DNA of 64,000 bases from NCBI GenBank assembly GCA_945874145.1, contig CAMCFN010000010.1, positions 1 through 64,000 on the forward strand, written 5' to 3'. The notes under the pieces were generated by a model that searched no databases, was not told the DNA's origin, and saw only the letters and a program-made list of their open reading frames with translations. The stretch is from Akkermansia muciniphila (GTDB taxonomy: Bacteria > Verrucomicrobiota > Verrucomicrobiia > Limisphaerales > SXTU01). Of this stretch, positions 56,265 through 64,000 are shown piece by piece (positions within the stretch are counted from its first letter, which is position 1; every line of letters starts with the position of its first letter). A program made the translations under genes and the position numbers.

Positions 56265-58568
56265 CTAGAACGGTGATTCCTCGCCGTGCTCGCTGGTCTC
56301 ACCCATGTCGCTGAAGTCCGTCGCTGGCGCGTGCGGGCGGAGGTTCCATTCCTCGCGCAGCTCCACGGGGATTTCGGCGAGGAAGCGAGAGGGCTGTTGC
56401 ATCGCGTCGCCGCCACCTTGCATGAAGCGCATGAGCGGGTGCGAAAGATACAGTTCGTCCTTCGCACGCGTGACGGCGACGTAGAAGAGCCGGCGCTCCT
56501 CCTCCTCGCCCTCAGGTGAATCTATCGAGCGCGAGGAAGGAAAGAGTCCGTCGCAAAGCATGATGACGAAGACGACGCGGAACTCGAGCCCCTTGGCTTG
56601 GTGGATGGAGGAGAGTCGAATCTTCTCGTGATCGTCCTCGCGCGGTTTGTCTTCCTCGGCCTCGACGTTCGTCAGCAGCGCGAGCTGCGTGAGGAAGTCC
56701 TCGACGGTCGGGAACTGGCGCGAGAAGGCGGCGAGCTGCTCCAGGTCTTCGAGACGGTTGCGAAAGTTGGTGTAAGTGGCCTTGAGGTAATCCTCGTAAC
56801 CCGCCTCCAGCACGAGGCGAATCATGGCGTCGGTCTTTGCGCGAATTTCCGCCGCGCAGAGCTGCGCGATGGTGGCGGTGAACTGCGCCCAGGCGGCGGC
56901 GGTTTTCTTCGGGACGCTCGAGGAGATGCGGGCCAAAGACTTGGCGAGCCGTTCTCCCTCACCCCGGCTCTCTCCCGCTGGGAGAGGGAGAATGTCACTC
57001 AGCGGTGGACTAAAGGTGGCTCGCTCGGTGTTCGATGCGTTTGAGCCGCGAGGCAGCGCGGCCCTACCAGCGGCGGGAGTGGAGCCGGGTGCTTCCGAGT
57101 CCTCGAATGCGTCCGAGGCTATTCCCTCTCCCGGCGGGAGAGGGCCAGGGCGAGGGGGAACGCGTTCTTGGTCTGGCTGCATCCGATTTGCCTGTGGTGG
57201 TCGTGCGCCGAACTCGGAACAGAACTTTCCCCACAACTTGTCCGCGCTCTTGCCGCCGACGCCCGGCATCATGCGGACGAGTCTCTTGAAAGAAATCTCG
57301 TCGCGCGGGTTGTGGACGAGCTTGAGGTAGGCGGCCACGTCCTTCACATGCGCTTGCTCGAAGAAGCGAATGCCACTGGTGATGCTGAAGGGGATGTTGC
57401 GGCGGGTCAGCTCGAACTGAAGCTCCAGCGCGTGGAAGTGCGAGCGGTAGAGCACGGCCATCTCGTTCAGCGGGATGCCTTCGTCGCGCAGTTCCAGCGC
57501 GCGTTGGGCGACGAACGACGCCTGTTCGCTGGCGTCCATGCACGCGACGACGACGGGCTTCATGCCGGACGGACGGGCCGGGGCCAGCTCCTTTTGGAAC
57601 TGGTGGATGTTCGGCGCGATGGCGGCGTTGGCGAAGGCGAGAATCTCCGGCGTGCTCCGGTAGTTGACCTCGATTTTGAAGGTCTGGCAGCCGTAGTAGC
57701 GCTTCGGGAACTCGAGGATGTTTTTGAAGTTCGCCCCGCGCCACGCGTAGATGCTTTGCGCGTCGTCGCCCACAACCATGACGTTCTTGTGGACAGCGGC
57801 TAGGCGGTCGATGAGTTCGCCCTGGAGCGAGTTCGTGTCCTGATACTCGTCCACGAGGATGAACTGGAAGCGGCGCTGGTAGAAGTCGCGCAGGTCGGGG
57901 AAGTCACGGAGGACCGCGAGCCATTGCGTGAGCAGGTCGTCGAAGTCCATGCCGTTCGTGGCCTGCCTGCGCGCGCGGTAGCGGGCGGCGATGTCTTCAA
58001 TCTTGTTCGTGAGCGGGGCGAAGTGGTCATAGTCCTGCGCGACCGTCTCGGCGAGGGAGCGGCCGGTGTTCAGGGCCATCGAGAAGATATCGCCAAGCAC
58101 ATCGGGCTTCGGGAAACGTGTCTCCTTTACGTCAATGCCCGCCTCGTCCACGCAAGCTTGAATCAAGTCCTTCGCATCCTCGCGGTCGAGGATGGTGAAG
58201 TCGGGTCGCCAGCCGAGCACTTCCGCATGGCGACGGAGAATGCGGTTGCCAACGGAGTGGAACGTGCCGCCCCAGAGGTTGGAAACGTCGTTGCCGAGCA
58301 GGTCGCTCACGCGGCGCATCATTTCCTTCGCGGCCTTGTTGGTGAAGGTCAGCAGCAGGATGCGGTCGGGCGGCGTGCCGTGCTCGATGAGCCAAGCGAC
58401 GCGGTAGGTGAGCGTGCGCGTCTTGCCCGCGCCCGCGCCGGCGATGACGAGCGCGGGACCGTTCTCGGCGGTGACGGCGGCATATTGCTGGGCGTTCAGC
58501 TCGCGCGCGTAGTCAATCTGCAACTCGACGGGAGCGGAGAAGCGATTGAGCTGGTAGTCGCGCGACAC
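56265..58568 (-). CDS. ATP-dependent DNA helicase, UvrD/PcrA family
   Basis: GPALVIAGAGAGKTRTLTYRVAWLIEHG; ILVDEYQDTNSLQGELI; VVGDDAQSIYAWRGANFKNILEFPKRY; SSIHQAKGLEFRVVFVIML. Confidence 0.96.
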   Translation of the reverse strand: MSRDYQLNRFSAPVELQIDYARELNAQQYAAVTAENGPALVIAGAGAGKTRTLTYRVAWLIEHGTPPDRILLLTFTNKAAKEMMRRVSDLLGNDVSNLWGGTFHSVGNRILRRHAEVLGWRPDFTILDREDAKDLIQACVDEAGIDVKETRFPKPDVLGDIFSMALNTGRSLAETVAQDYDHFAPLTNKIEDIAARYRARRQATNGMDFDDLLTQWLAVLRDFPDLRDFYQRRFQFILVDEYQDTNSLQGELIDRLAAVHKNVMVVGDDAQSIYAWRGANFKNILEFPKRYYGCQTFKIEVNYRSTPEILAFANAAIAPNIHQFQKELAPARPSGMKPVVVACMDASEQASFVAQRALELRDEGIPLNEMAVLYRSHFHALELQFELTRRNIPFSITSGIRFFEQAHVKDVAAYLKLVHNPRDEISFKRLVRMMPGVGGKSADKLWGKFCSEFGARPPQANRMQPDQERVPPRPGPLPPGEGIASDAFEDSEAPGSTPAAGRAALPRGSNASNTERATFSPPLSDILPLPAGESRGEGERLAKSLARISSSVPKKTAAAWAQFTATIAQLCAAEIRAKTDAMIRLVLEAGYEDYLKATYTNFRNRLEDLEQLAAFSRQFPTVEDFLTQLALLTNVEAEEDKPREDDHEKIRLSSIHQAKGLEFRVVFVIMLCDGLFPSSRSIDSPEGEEEERRLFYVAVTRAKDELYLSHPLMRFMQGGGDAMQQPSRFLAEIPVELREEWNLRPHAPATDFSDMGETSEHGEESPF
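56952..57162. repeat. MITE-like inverted-repeat element inside the uvrD CDS (in frame)
   Basis: ccctcaccccggctctctcccgctgggagagggagaatg (about 56956-56994) and inverted copy attccctctcccggcgggagagggccagggcgaggggg (57121-57158). Confidence 0.85.
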
Positions 58569-58703
58569 GGCGGGGATTCAACGGGCAGGGAGCAAGCGAG
58601 AGAAGGAAAAACCAACCCTCATGGAAGGCGAGCCGAGCAGGCTCACTTCAAATGCCGAGCGCGGAAGCCGGAACGGGGGGGCAGAGACTCCTTGCGCCGC
58701 CTG

Positions 58704-59561
58704 CTACTTGGCGACGACTGCTTCCTGCTCGGCAGCCATCTTCCGCACGCGCTTTATGTTAGCCTCGATATGGATGAGGTAGGCGTTGGGGCCGGCTGGA
58801 TAAGGGTCGCTGAGATAGCGATAGACGCCCTGGAAATCCTTCTCAACCTTGGGCAGAACGTATTTCTCCCAAAACCCGCCGGTCATTCGGACGAGATGCT
58901 CGACGCTCTCAAATATCAGCTTGGTGCCGCTATAACGGGCAGATTCGGCAAATTCGGCGAAGAGGATGGGCAGCTTGTCCGGGTAATCGACTGCCGCCAT
59001 CTGGCCAAGCAGATCTGCCGTGCCGATGCAGTAGCCGACGGCACGCTCCAAGTCGTTTTGGAACGGGATGGCGTCCAGCTTAACGTTGACGCCCGTGCAG
59101 CGGATCATGCGCGAGACCACGCCGATGTCTTCGCGGTCGTAGGATTTTTCAGCCAGAAGCTGCTGGGCGAAATTGGCGCTGCGGCTGACGTGGATAAGGG
59201 TGTATTTGGCCCCGGTGCCCTCGTTGTCGCCGCGCACTTTCAGGTAGCCAGTGTCGTGCAACAGGATAGCCAGCAGGCCGAGCTCAAACATTCGCTGCGG
59301 GATGGGCGGCTGCGCCTCGGTCCGTTGGCGGCCTTGGAGGATCAAGGCGTAGCACAAGGTGCCCTGCAATGTGTGCTCGAAATCGTGGTAGCGGGCATCC
59401 ACCGGCTGGTAATCCCGATAACAGCCGCCAAAAGCATCTACCGCCCAGCCAAACACCCGGGCCACATAGCCCGGCCCAGCTTTAGGGAACATCCCGGCAT
59501 AAATACCGGCAACGGCTGCCTGCACGGCGACAGGACTTTTCGTGTCCGCGAGAGGGAACAT
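58704..59561 (-). CDS. HD-domain (phosphohydrolase-like) protein
   Basis: DARYHDFEHTLQGTLCYALI...GLLAILLHDTGYLKV: HD-type metal-binding pattern; start MFPLADTKSPV. Confidence 0.8.
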   Translation of the reverse strand: MFPLADTKSPVAVQAAVAGIYAGMFPKAGPGYVARVFGWAVDAFGGCYRDYQPVDARYHDFEHTLQGTLCYALILQGRQRTEAQPPIPQRMFELGLLAILLHDTGYLKVRGDNEGTGAKYTLIHVSRSANFAQQLLAEKSYDREDIGVVSRMIRCTGVNVKLDAIPFQNDLERAVGYCIGTADLLGQMAAVDYPDKLPILFAEFAESARYSGTKLIFESVEHLVRMTGGFWEKYVLPKVEKDFQGVYRYLSDPYPAGPNAYLIHIEANIKRVRKMAAEQEAVVAK

Positions 59562-59645
59562 CGCAGCGAACCTAGGCAAGCATAGAAACTTATGCACGCA
59601 TATTTTCCTACGGCATTTTCCCCGACCCTCTGTTAAATCCTCCCC

Positions 59646-60626
59646 ATGCAAGCCACTCGCCGTCAATTCCTCCACGTATCCGCCGCGGCTGCAGCCACCC
59701 TCGCCGCCAGCGGTTGCGCCACCGTCTCCGAACCGGTCAACCCGCTCATCGTGGACACCCACCAGCATTTGTGGGATTTGAGCAGCCAGCAGCTACCGTG
59801 GCTAGGCGATGCGCCCGCCGTGCTGCGCAAAAGCTACCGCACCGAGGAATACCGGGCCGCCACCGCTGGTTTGAATGTCCGCGCCATTTACATGGAGGTG
59901 GACGTGGCGGAGGAGACGCTACGCAGCGAGGCGGAGCTCGTGCTGGGCATCGCCGCCTCCGATCGCACGCCCATGCTCGCTGCCGTCATCGGCGGACGGC
60001 CGGACGCAACGGACTTCCCGGCCTATGTGAAGCGATTTCAAGACAATCCGCGTTTCAAAGGTGTGCGCCGGGTGCTGCATTCACCGGCCACGCCGGCGGG
60101 CTATTGTCTGCGGCCGGAGTTCGTGCGCGGCGTGCGCCTACTGGGTGAAGTGGGGCGCAGCTTTGACCTGTGCATGCGTGCGCCAGAGCTGATGGACGGG
60201 GCCACGCTCGCCGCCCAATGCCCGGGCACCCGATTCGTGCTGGATCACTGCGGCAACCCAGACCTCAAATGCTTCCGCGCCGCCCGGGCAGGCGAGGAAA
60301 AGCCACGCCACACCGCCGACGAGTGGAAGCGCTCCATCGACGCTTTAGCCAAGCTCCCCAACATCATCGGCAAAATCTCCGGCATTGCGGCCAGCCTGAC
60401 GAAAGGCGGCGGGGCGGAGGATCTGGCCCCGGCGGTGAACCACTGCCTCGACGCCTTTGGCCCGGACCGAGTCGTGTTTGGTGGCGACTGGCCGGTGTGC
60501 CTGCTCGGGGCGACCTACCAGGAGTGGGTCACGATGCTGCGCCAGATCATCGCCAGCCGCCCGGCCGAGCAGCAGCGCAAACTTTGGTCCGCCAACGCAC
60601 TGCGGCATTACGGATTGAAGGTTTAG
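59646..60626 (+). CDS. Amidohydrolase 2 / fuconolactonase-like TIM-barrel protein with Tat-like signal
   Basis: RRQFLHVSAAAAATLAASGCA; LIVDTHQHLWDLSSQQLPWL; TRFVLDHCGNPDLK; FGPDRVVFGGDWPVC. Confidence 0.88.
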   Translation: MQATRRQFLHVSAAAAATLAASGCATVSEPVNPLIVDTHQHLWDLSSQQLPWLGDAPAVLRKSYRTEEYRAATAGLNVRAIYMEVDVAEETLRSEAELVLGIAASDRTPMLAAVIGGRPDATDFPAYVKRFQDNPRFKGVRRVLHSPATPAGYCLRPEFVRGVRLLGEVGRSFDLCMRAPELMDGATLAAQCPGTRFVLDHCGNPDLKCFRAARAGEEKPRHTADEWKRSIDALAKLPNIIGKISGIAASLTKGGGAEDLAPAVNHCLDAFGPDRVVFGGDWPVCLLGATYQEWVTMLRQIIASRPAEQQRKLWSANALRHYGLKV

Positions 60627-60639
60627 CCCCGTGCGAAAC

Positions 60640-60668
60640 AAAAAGGGCAGGCTGTCACCAGCCTGCCC
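60640..60668 (-). terminator. Rho-independent terminator for the minus-strand gene
   Basis: Perfect 10-bp stem GGGCAGGCTG-TCAC-CAGCCTGCCC (60645-60668); T-tract on the minus strand (AAAAA at 60640-60644). Confidence 0.85.
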
Positions 60669-60690
60669 GTGATTGCTTCAAGAGAAGCGA

Positions 60691-61107
60691 CTACTTCTTT
60701 TCTTCCTTCTTCTTCTCGGTCTTGGCCGGCGGCTTGCCGATGTTGAGCACCGTGGCTTCCATCTTGCCGTCCGCGCTCAGCTTGTAGCCCCCAGAGACAT
60801 CCTCGCCGTCCTTCAGGTCATCAAATGAGGCGGGCTTGCCGTCCTTAAGCACCTTGGTCGTGGCCGTCACCTGGACCACGCGGGCCTTCTCACCGGAGAG
60901 CTTGATTGTTTTAGCCGACTTGTCCACGGCCACGGCCTTGCCGTTGAACGGCAGGGTGCCGGCCTTCTTCTTCTCATCGCCCTTGCCCTTTTCACCGGCC
61001 TTGTCCTTGGCCTTTTCCTTGTCCTGCGCGGACGAGGTGCGCGGGGTGACGAGCAACACAGCGGCTGCCAGAGTTGCGACGGTGAGGGTGGTAAGCAGTT
61101 TCTTCAT
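60691..61107 (-). CDS. Secreted Lys-rich protein of unknown function
   Basis: MKKLLTTLTVATLAAAVLLVTPRTSSAQ signal; GKAVAVDKSAKTIKLSGEKARVVQVTATTKVLKDGKPASFDDLKDGEDVSGGYK. Confidence 0.75.
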   Translation of the reverse strand: MKKLLTTLTVATLAAAVLLVTPRTSSAQDKEKAKDKAGEKGKGDEKKKAGTLPFNGKAVAVDKSAKTIKLSGEKARVVQVTATTKVLKDGKPASFDDLKDGEDVSGGYKLSADGKMEATVLNIGKPPAKTEKKKEEKK

Positions 61108-61426
61108 GAATGACTCCTGTCTGTATTTAGTTGAGTTCACTTCCGGGTGACCGCGCTGCTCTATCAAAATCACCAATGGTTGGGCAACTGTTTTTTGCCC
61201 ATCAACTGGAGTCGCATAGCGTGAGCTCAGCCCGGAGCGCTGCTGGGCTGTTCAACCCGTTGACCACTCCGGGCACCATCGGCGGACGGAACCTGCCGGC
61301 AGGTCGCAGCCCCGCGCTCCAAGGCCGTTTGGGACCGAATCAGACTGACTCGCCATGGTGGAGCGGCCGGGTCGCCGCTTTACTTCGCCCTCCCGGATTC
61401 CTATCTTGCACGCGCTTGCTTACTAA

Positions 61427-64000
61427 ATGAGTTCGTCCTGCCAGCAGTTGCGCGGCCCCGCCAGTTTGCTTGCTGGGGGAGCGCTTGCTTTGAGCCTGCT
61501 CCTTTTGGCCATGTCCATTCAGGCTGCCACTTTTTGCATCAACTATTCGGCGACGCCCGACGTGGCGGCTTTGCGGGCGTTTGACTTTTCCATCCTGAGT
61601 CCAGAGGCGCGGGTGGATGCCGCCGAGCTGCGGCGTTCCGGGCACGCGAGTTACGCCTATCTCAGCGTGGTGGAGGTGGCGAAGGACGCGCCGTATCGAG
61701 CCGAAGTGGCGGCACTCAAGATTCCCCTGCTGGGCAAGAATGACGTGTGGCAGGGGGACTTCGCGGATGTGTCGCACCCGGCTTGGACCGACTTTGTGGT
61801 GAACAAGCTCGCGGCGCGGGCCGTGCAAAAGGGCTACGGCGGCTTCTTCCTCGACACGGTGGACAGCGTCGAACTGCTCGAACGGCAGCATCCGCTGCGG
61901 GCGGCTGGCTTCCGCGAGGGCATGGTGCGGCTGATCAAGGAGCTCAAGGCGAAGTATCCCAATCACCAGGTCATCATCAACCGCGGCTTTCCCTTGCTGG
62001 CGCGGCTGACGGGTTCGGTGGACGGCGTGCTGGTGGAGTCGTTGTTCCGTAAATTCAACTTCGCCGACAAGCGTTACGATGCGGTGGAGCCGGACGGAAC
62101 GGCTTGGTTGTTGAACATCCTGCACACGGTGACCAAAACGGGCTTGCCGGTGTATGTCGTCGATTATGTGGATCCGGCCGAGCTGCCGATGGCGGAGGCC
62201 ACGGTAAAGCGGATCACGGCCGAGGGGTTTGTGCCGTTCATCAGCACGGTGGAGCTGGATGGCAAGTTCCTCGCGCCACCCAAGCGAGCTGCCTCCGTCC
62301 CCGGCCCCGGCCGCAGCTTCGACCTCCCGTCGGCCAAGTCCGTGCCCACCCAGCCACCCGCGCTGCCGGCCGTCGCCTCCGTGTCGGTGTCGGACGCACC
62401 GCGCGTCACCGTCCCCGCCGCGCCGCTGCCGACGGGTGAAGTGCCCCGCTTCATTCTCACGCTCTTTGGCAACCACGAGCGCAACGTCGAGGAGTTGGTG
62501 CGCTGGCCGATTGACACCAGCGTCTCGCAGGTCGCGCAGATGCCGCTAGAGTGGCTGGGCTACGAGCTGGATTACCTGAACATCAACACGCAGCCGCTGC
62601 CCGCCGAGTTGGACCCGAAATACGCCGCCATCATGCTCGACCGGTTCGTCGAGCTGCCGCGCGGTCGCGAGAGCCAGGTGGCCGACTGGCTCATCGCGCA
62701 GAAGAACCGGGGGCGCCGCGTCATCTTCTTCGGCACCCTGCCCTTCACGGAGGAGGCCGTGCAGGCGCGGGTGCTCAAGGCGTTTGGCATCACGGGGACC
62801 GGCCAGCCGGTCCGAGGCGTCACTGGCTTGCAGATTCGGGTGGTGTCGCCCCGCATGAACCACGAGGCCCCGGTGCCGCTGACCCCGCGCGGCTTCAGTG
62901 ATCTGCGGGCCCCGGCGGATGCGGAAGTGTTGTATTCGGTCACGGGCACCAGTCCCGCCGGGGCGCAGGCGCAGTTTGACCCCGTGTTTATCGCGCCATG
63001 GGGCGGGTTCCTGCTGGACTCCTACACCTTGTTCCGCCGCCCCTCGGAGGAGGAGTTGTGGATGGTGGACCCATTTTACTTCTTTCACGCCGCGCTCGGT
63101 CGCGCCGTCCTGCCCGTGCCGGACACGACTACCCGGGATGGCGTGCGGATTTTTTACTCGCACATTGATGGCGACGGCTTCCGGCACCGTTCCAGTGTCG
63201 AGCCGGGCCGGTATTCGGGCGAGGTCGTGTTTGACCGCATTGTCAAGCCGTATCCCTTTCCCTTCACCATCTCGTTTATCGAGGCGGAGATTCGCGGCTT
63301 GGTGGTGGACCAAAAGCCGGGCGACGCGGAACGGCTCACGCGCCAAGCCCGCGCGGTGCTCGCCCTGCCAAAGGTCGAGGCGGCTTCGCACGCCTACACA
63401 CATCCGTTCTATTGGAACGCCACCGACCGCACGGTGAAGGAATACGCGCGCGCGAATCTCCTGCTGGCAGAGCCGCTGAATCACACCGGTGTGGACTTGC
63501 GCCGCGAGATTGAAGGCTCCGTCCGCTACATCGAGCGCGAGCTGTGCCCGCCGGGCAAGCCGGTGAAGCTCTTCCTCTGGTCTGGCAACTGCCGCCCGTG
63601 GCCCGAGGCGTTGCGCATTGTGCGCGAGCTGGGCATCGAGAACATGAACGGCGGCGGCACCTCCATCTCGCGCAAGCAGCCCTCGCTCACGCGCGTCGCG
63701 GCCCGCAGCGTCCCGTGGGACGGCGAACTGCAAATCACCGCTGCGAATGAAAACGAAAACATTTACCGCGAGCGCTGGGCGGCCAGCGGCACGACCGAGG
63801 CACCGTTCTTCGGTGGGTTCGTCCTCGCGCAGGACGGCTTCGAGCGGATGGAAAAGCCGCGGCGGCTCAAGCCGGTGAACATCTACTTCCACTGGTATAG
63901 CGGCGACAACCTCGCCTCGCTCAACGCGCTCACGCGGCTGTTCGAGTGGTCCATGAAGCAGGAACTCCATTCGCTCACCGCCTCGGAATACGCGGGCATC
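61427..64000 (+). CDS. PelA-like protein: N-terminal GH114-like region + C-terminal polysaccharide-deacetylase-like region; truncated by window edge
   Basis: Frame open from ATG 61427 to base 64000 (858 codons, absent from ORF track because no stop). NDVWQGDFADVSHPAWTDFVVNKLAARAVQKGYGGFFLDTVDSVEL; later FYSHIDGDGFRHRS, SHAYTHPFYW, FLWSGNCRPWPEALRIVRELGIENMNGG. Confidence 0.75.
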   Translation, partial: MSSSCQQLRGPASLLAGGALALSLLLLAMSIQAATFCINYSATPDVAALRAFDFSILSPEARVDAAELRRSGHASYAYLSVVEVAKDAPYRAEVAALKIPLLGKNDVWQGDFADVSHPAWTDFVVNKLAARAVQKGYGGFFLDTVDSVELLERQHPLRAAGFREGMVRLIKELKAKYPNHQVIINRGFPLLARLTGSVDGVLVESLFRKFNFADKRYDAVEPDGTAWLLNILHTVTKTGLPVYVVDYVDPAELPMAEATVKRITAEGFVPFISTVELDGKFLAPPKRAASVPGPGRSFDLPSAKSVPTQPPALPAVASVSVSDAPRVTVPAAPLPTGEVPRFILTLFGNHERNVEELVRWPIDTSVSQVAQMPLEWLGYELDYLNINTQPLPAELDPKYAAIMLDRFVELPRGRESQVADWLIAQKNRGRRVIFFGTLPFTEEAVQARVLKAFGITGTGQPVRGVTGLQIRVVSPRMNHEAPVPLTPRGFSDLRAPADAEVLYSVTGTSPAGAQAQFDPVFIAPWGGFLLDSYTLFRRPSEEELWMVDPFYFFHAALGRAVLPVPDTTTRDGVRIFYSHIDGDGFRHRSSVEPGRYSGEVVFDRIVKPYPFPFTISFIEAEIRGLVVDQKPGDAERLTRQARAVLALPKVEAASHAYTHPFYWNATDRTVKEYARANLLLAEPLNHTGVDLRREIEGSVRYIERELCPPGKPVKLFLWSGNCRPWPEALRIVRELGIENMNGGGTSISRKQPSLTRVAARSVPWDGELQITAANENENIYRERWAASGTTEAPFFGGFVLAQDGFERMEKPRRLKPVNIYFHWYSGDNLASLNALTRLFEWSMKQELHSLTASEYAGI

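Noticed and set aside
1-64000. CRISPR array, tRNA/rRNA genes, transposase or phage module
   Set aside because: No regularly spaced direct repeats, no cloverleaf or rRNA-like stretch and no recombinase/transposase motifs seen by eye; tRNAscan, Infernal and CRISPR finder runs would be decisive.

Overview
This 64 kb, GC-rich window is chromosomal. The gene content suggests Verrucomicrobiota/Planctomycetota-type bacteria: DUF1080 proteins, a PSD1-type DUF1549/DUF1553 protein, an exosortase-EpsI fusion, DUF5069 and SMP-30 proteins. I support about 50 protein-coding genes. I found no rRNA or tRNA genes, no CRISPR array, no phage module and no transposase. Main blocks: (i) queD, then a minus-strand operon-like set luxE-like / MFS / L,D-transpeptidase / luxC-like with no luciferase genes; (ii) an orphan exosortase-EpsI fusion; (iii) housekeeping genes (ptsI-like, purD, ubiE-like, dus, parA-like, glycerate kinase, uvrD/pcrA); (iv) a + strand metal block at about 45.5-56.1 kb (TolC / HMBD adaptor / 1202-aa CusA-like RND / CNNM-CorC / type II-like P-ATPase); (v) a right-edge-truncated PelA-like protein (GH114 plus deacetylase-like region) that is open to the last base, so the ORF track does not list it. 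The most unusual signal is a dense population of short dispersed inverted-repeat or tandem elements of several sequence types. They occur between genes and also, without breaking the frame, inside the luxE-like, MFS, PSD1 and uvrD coding sequences. A decayed ECF sigma factor and a truncated gene duplicate are also present. All family names come from motif recognition by eye. No database search was run.
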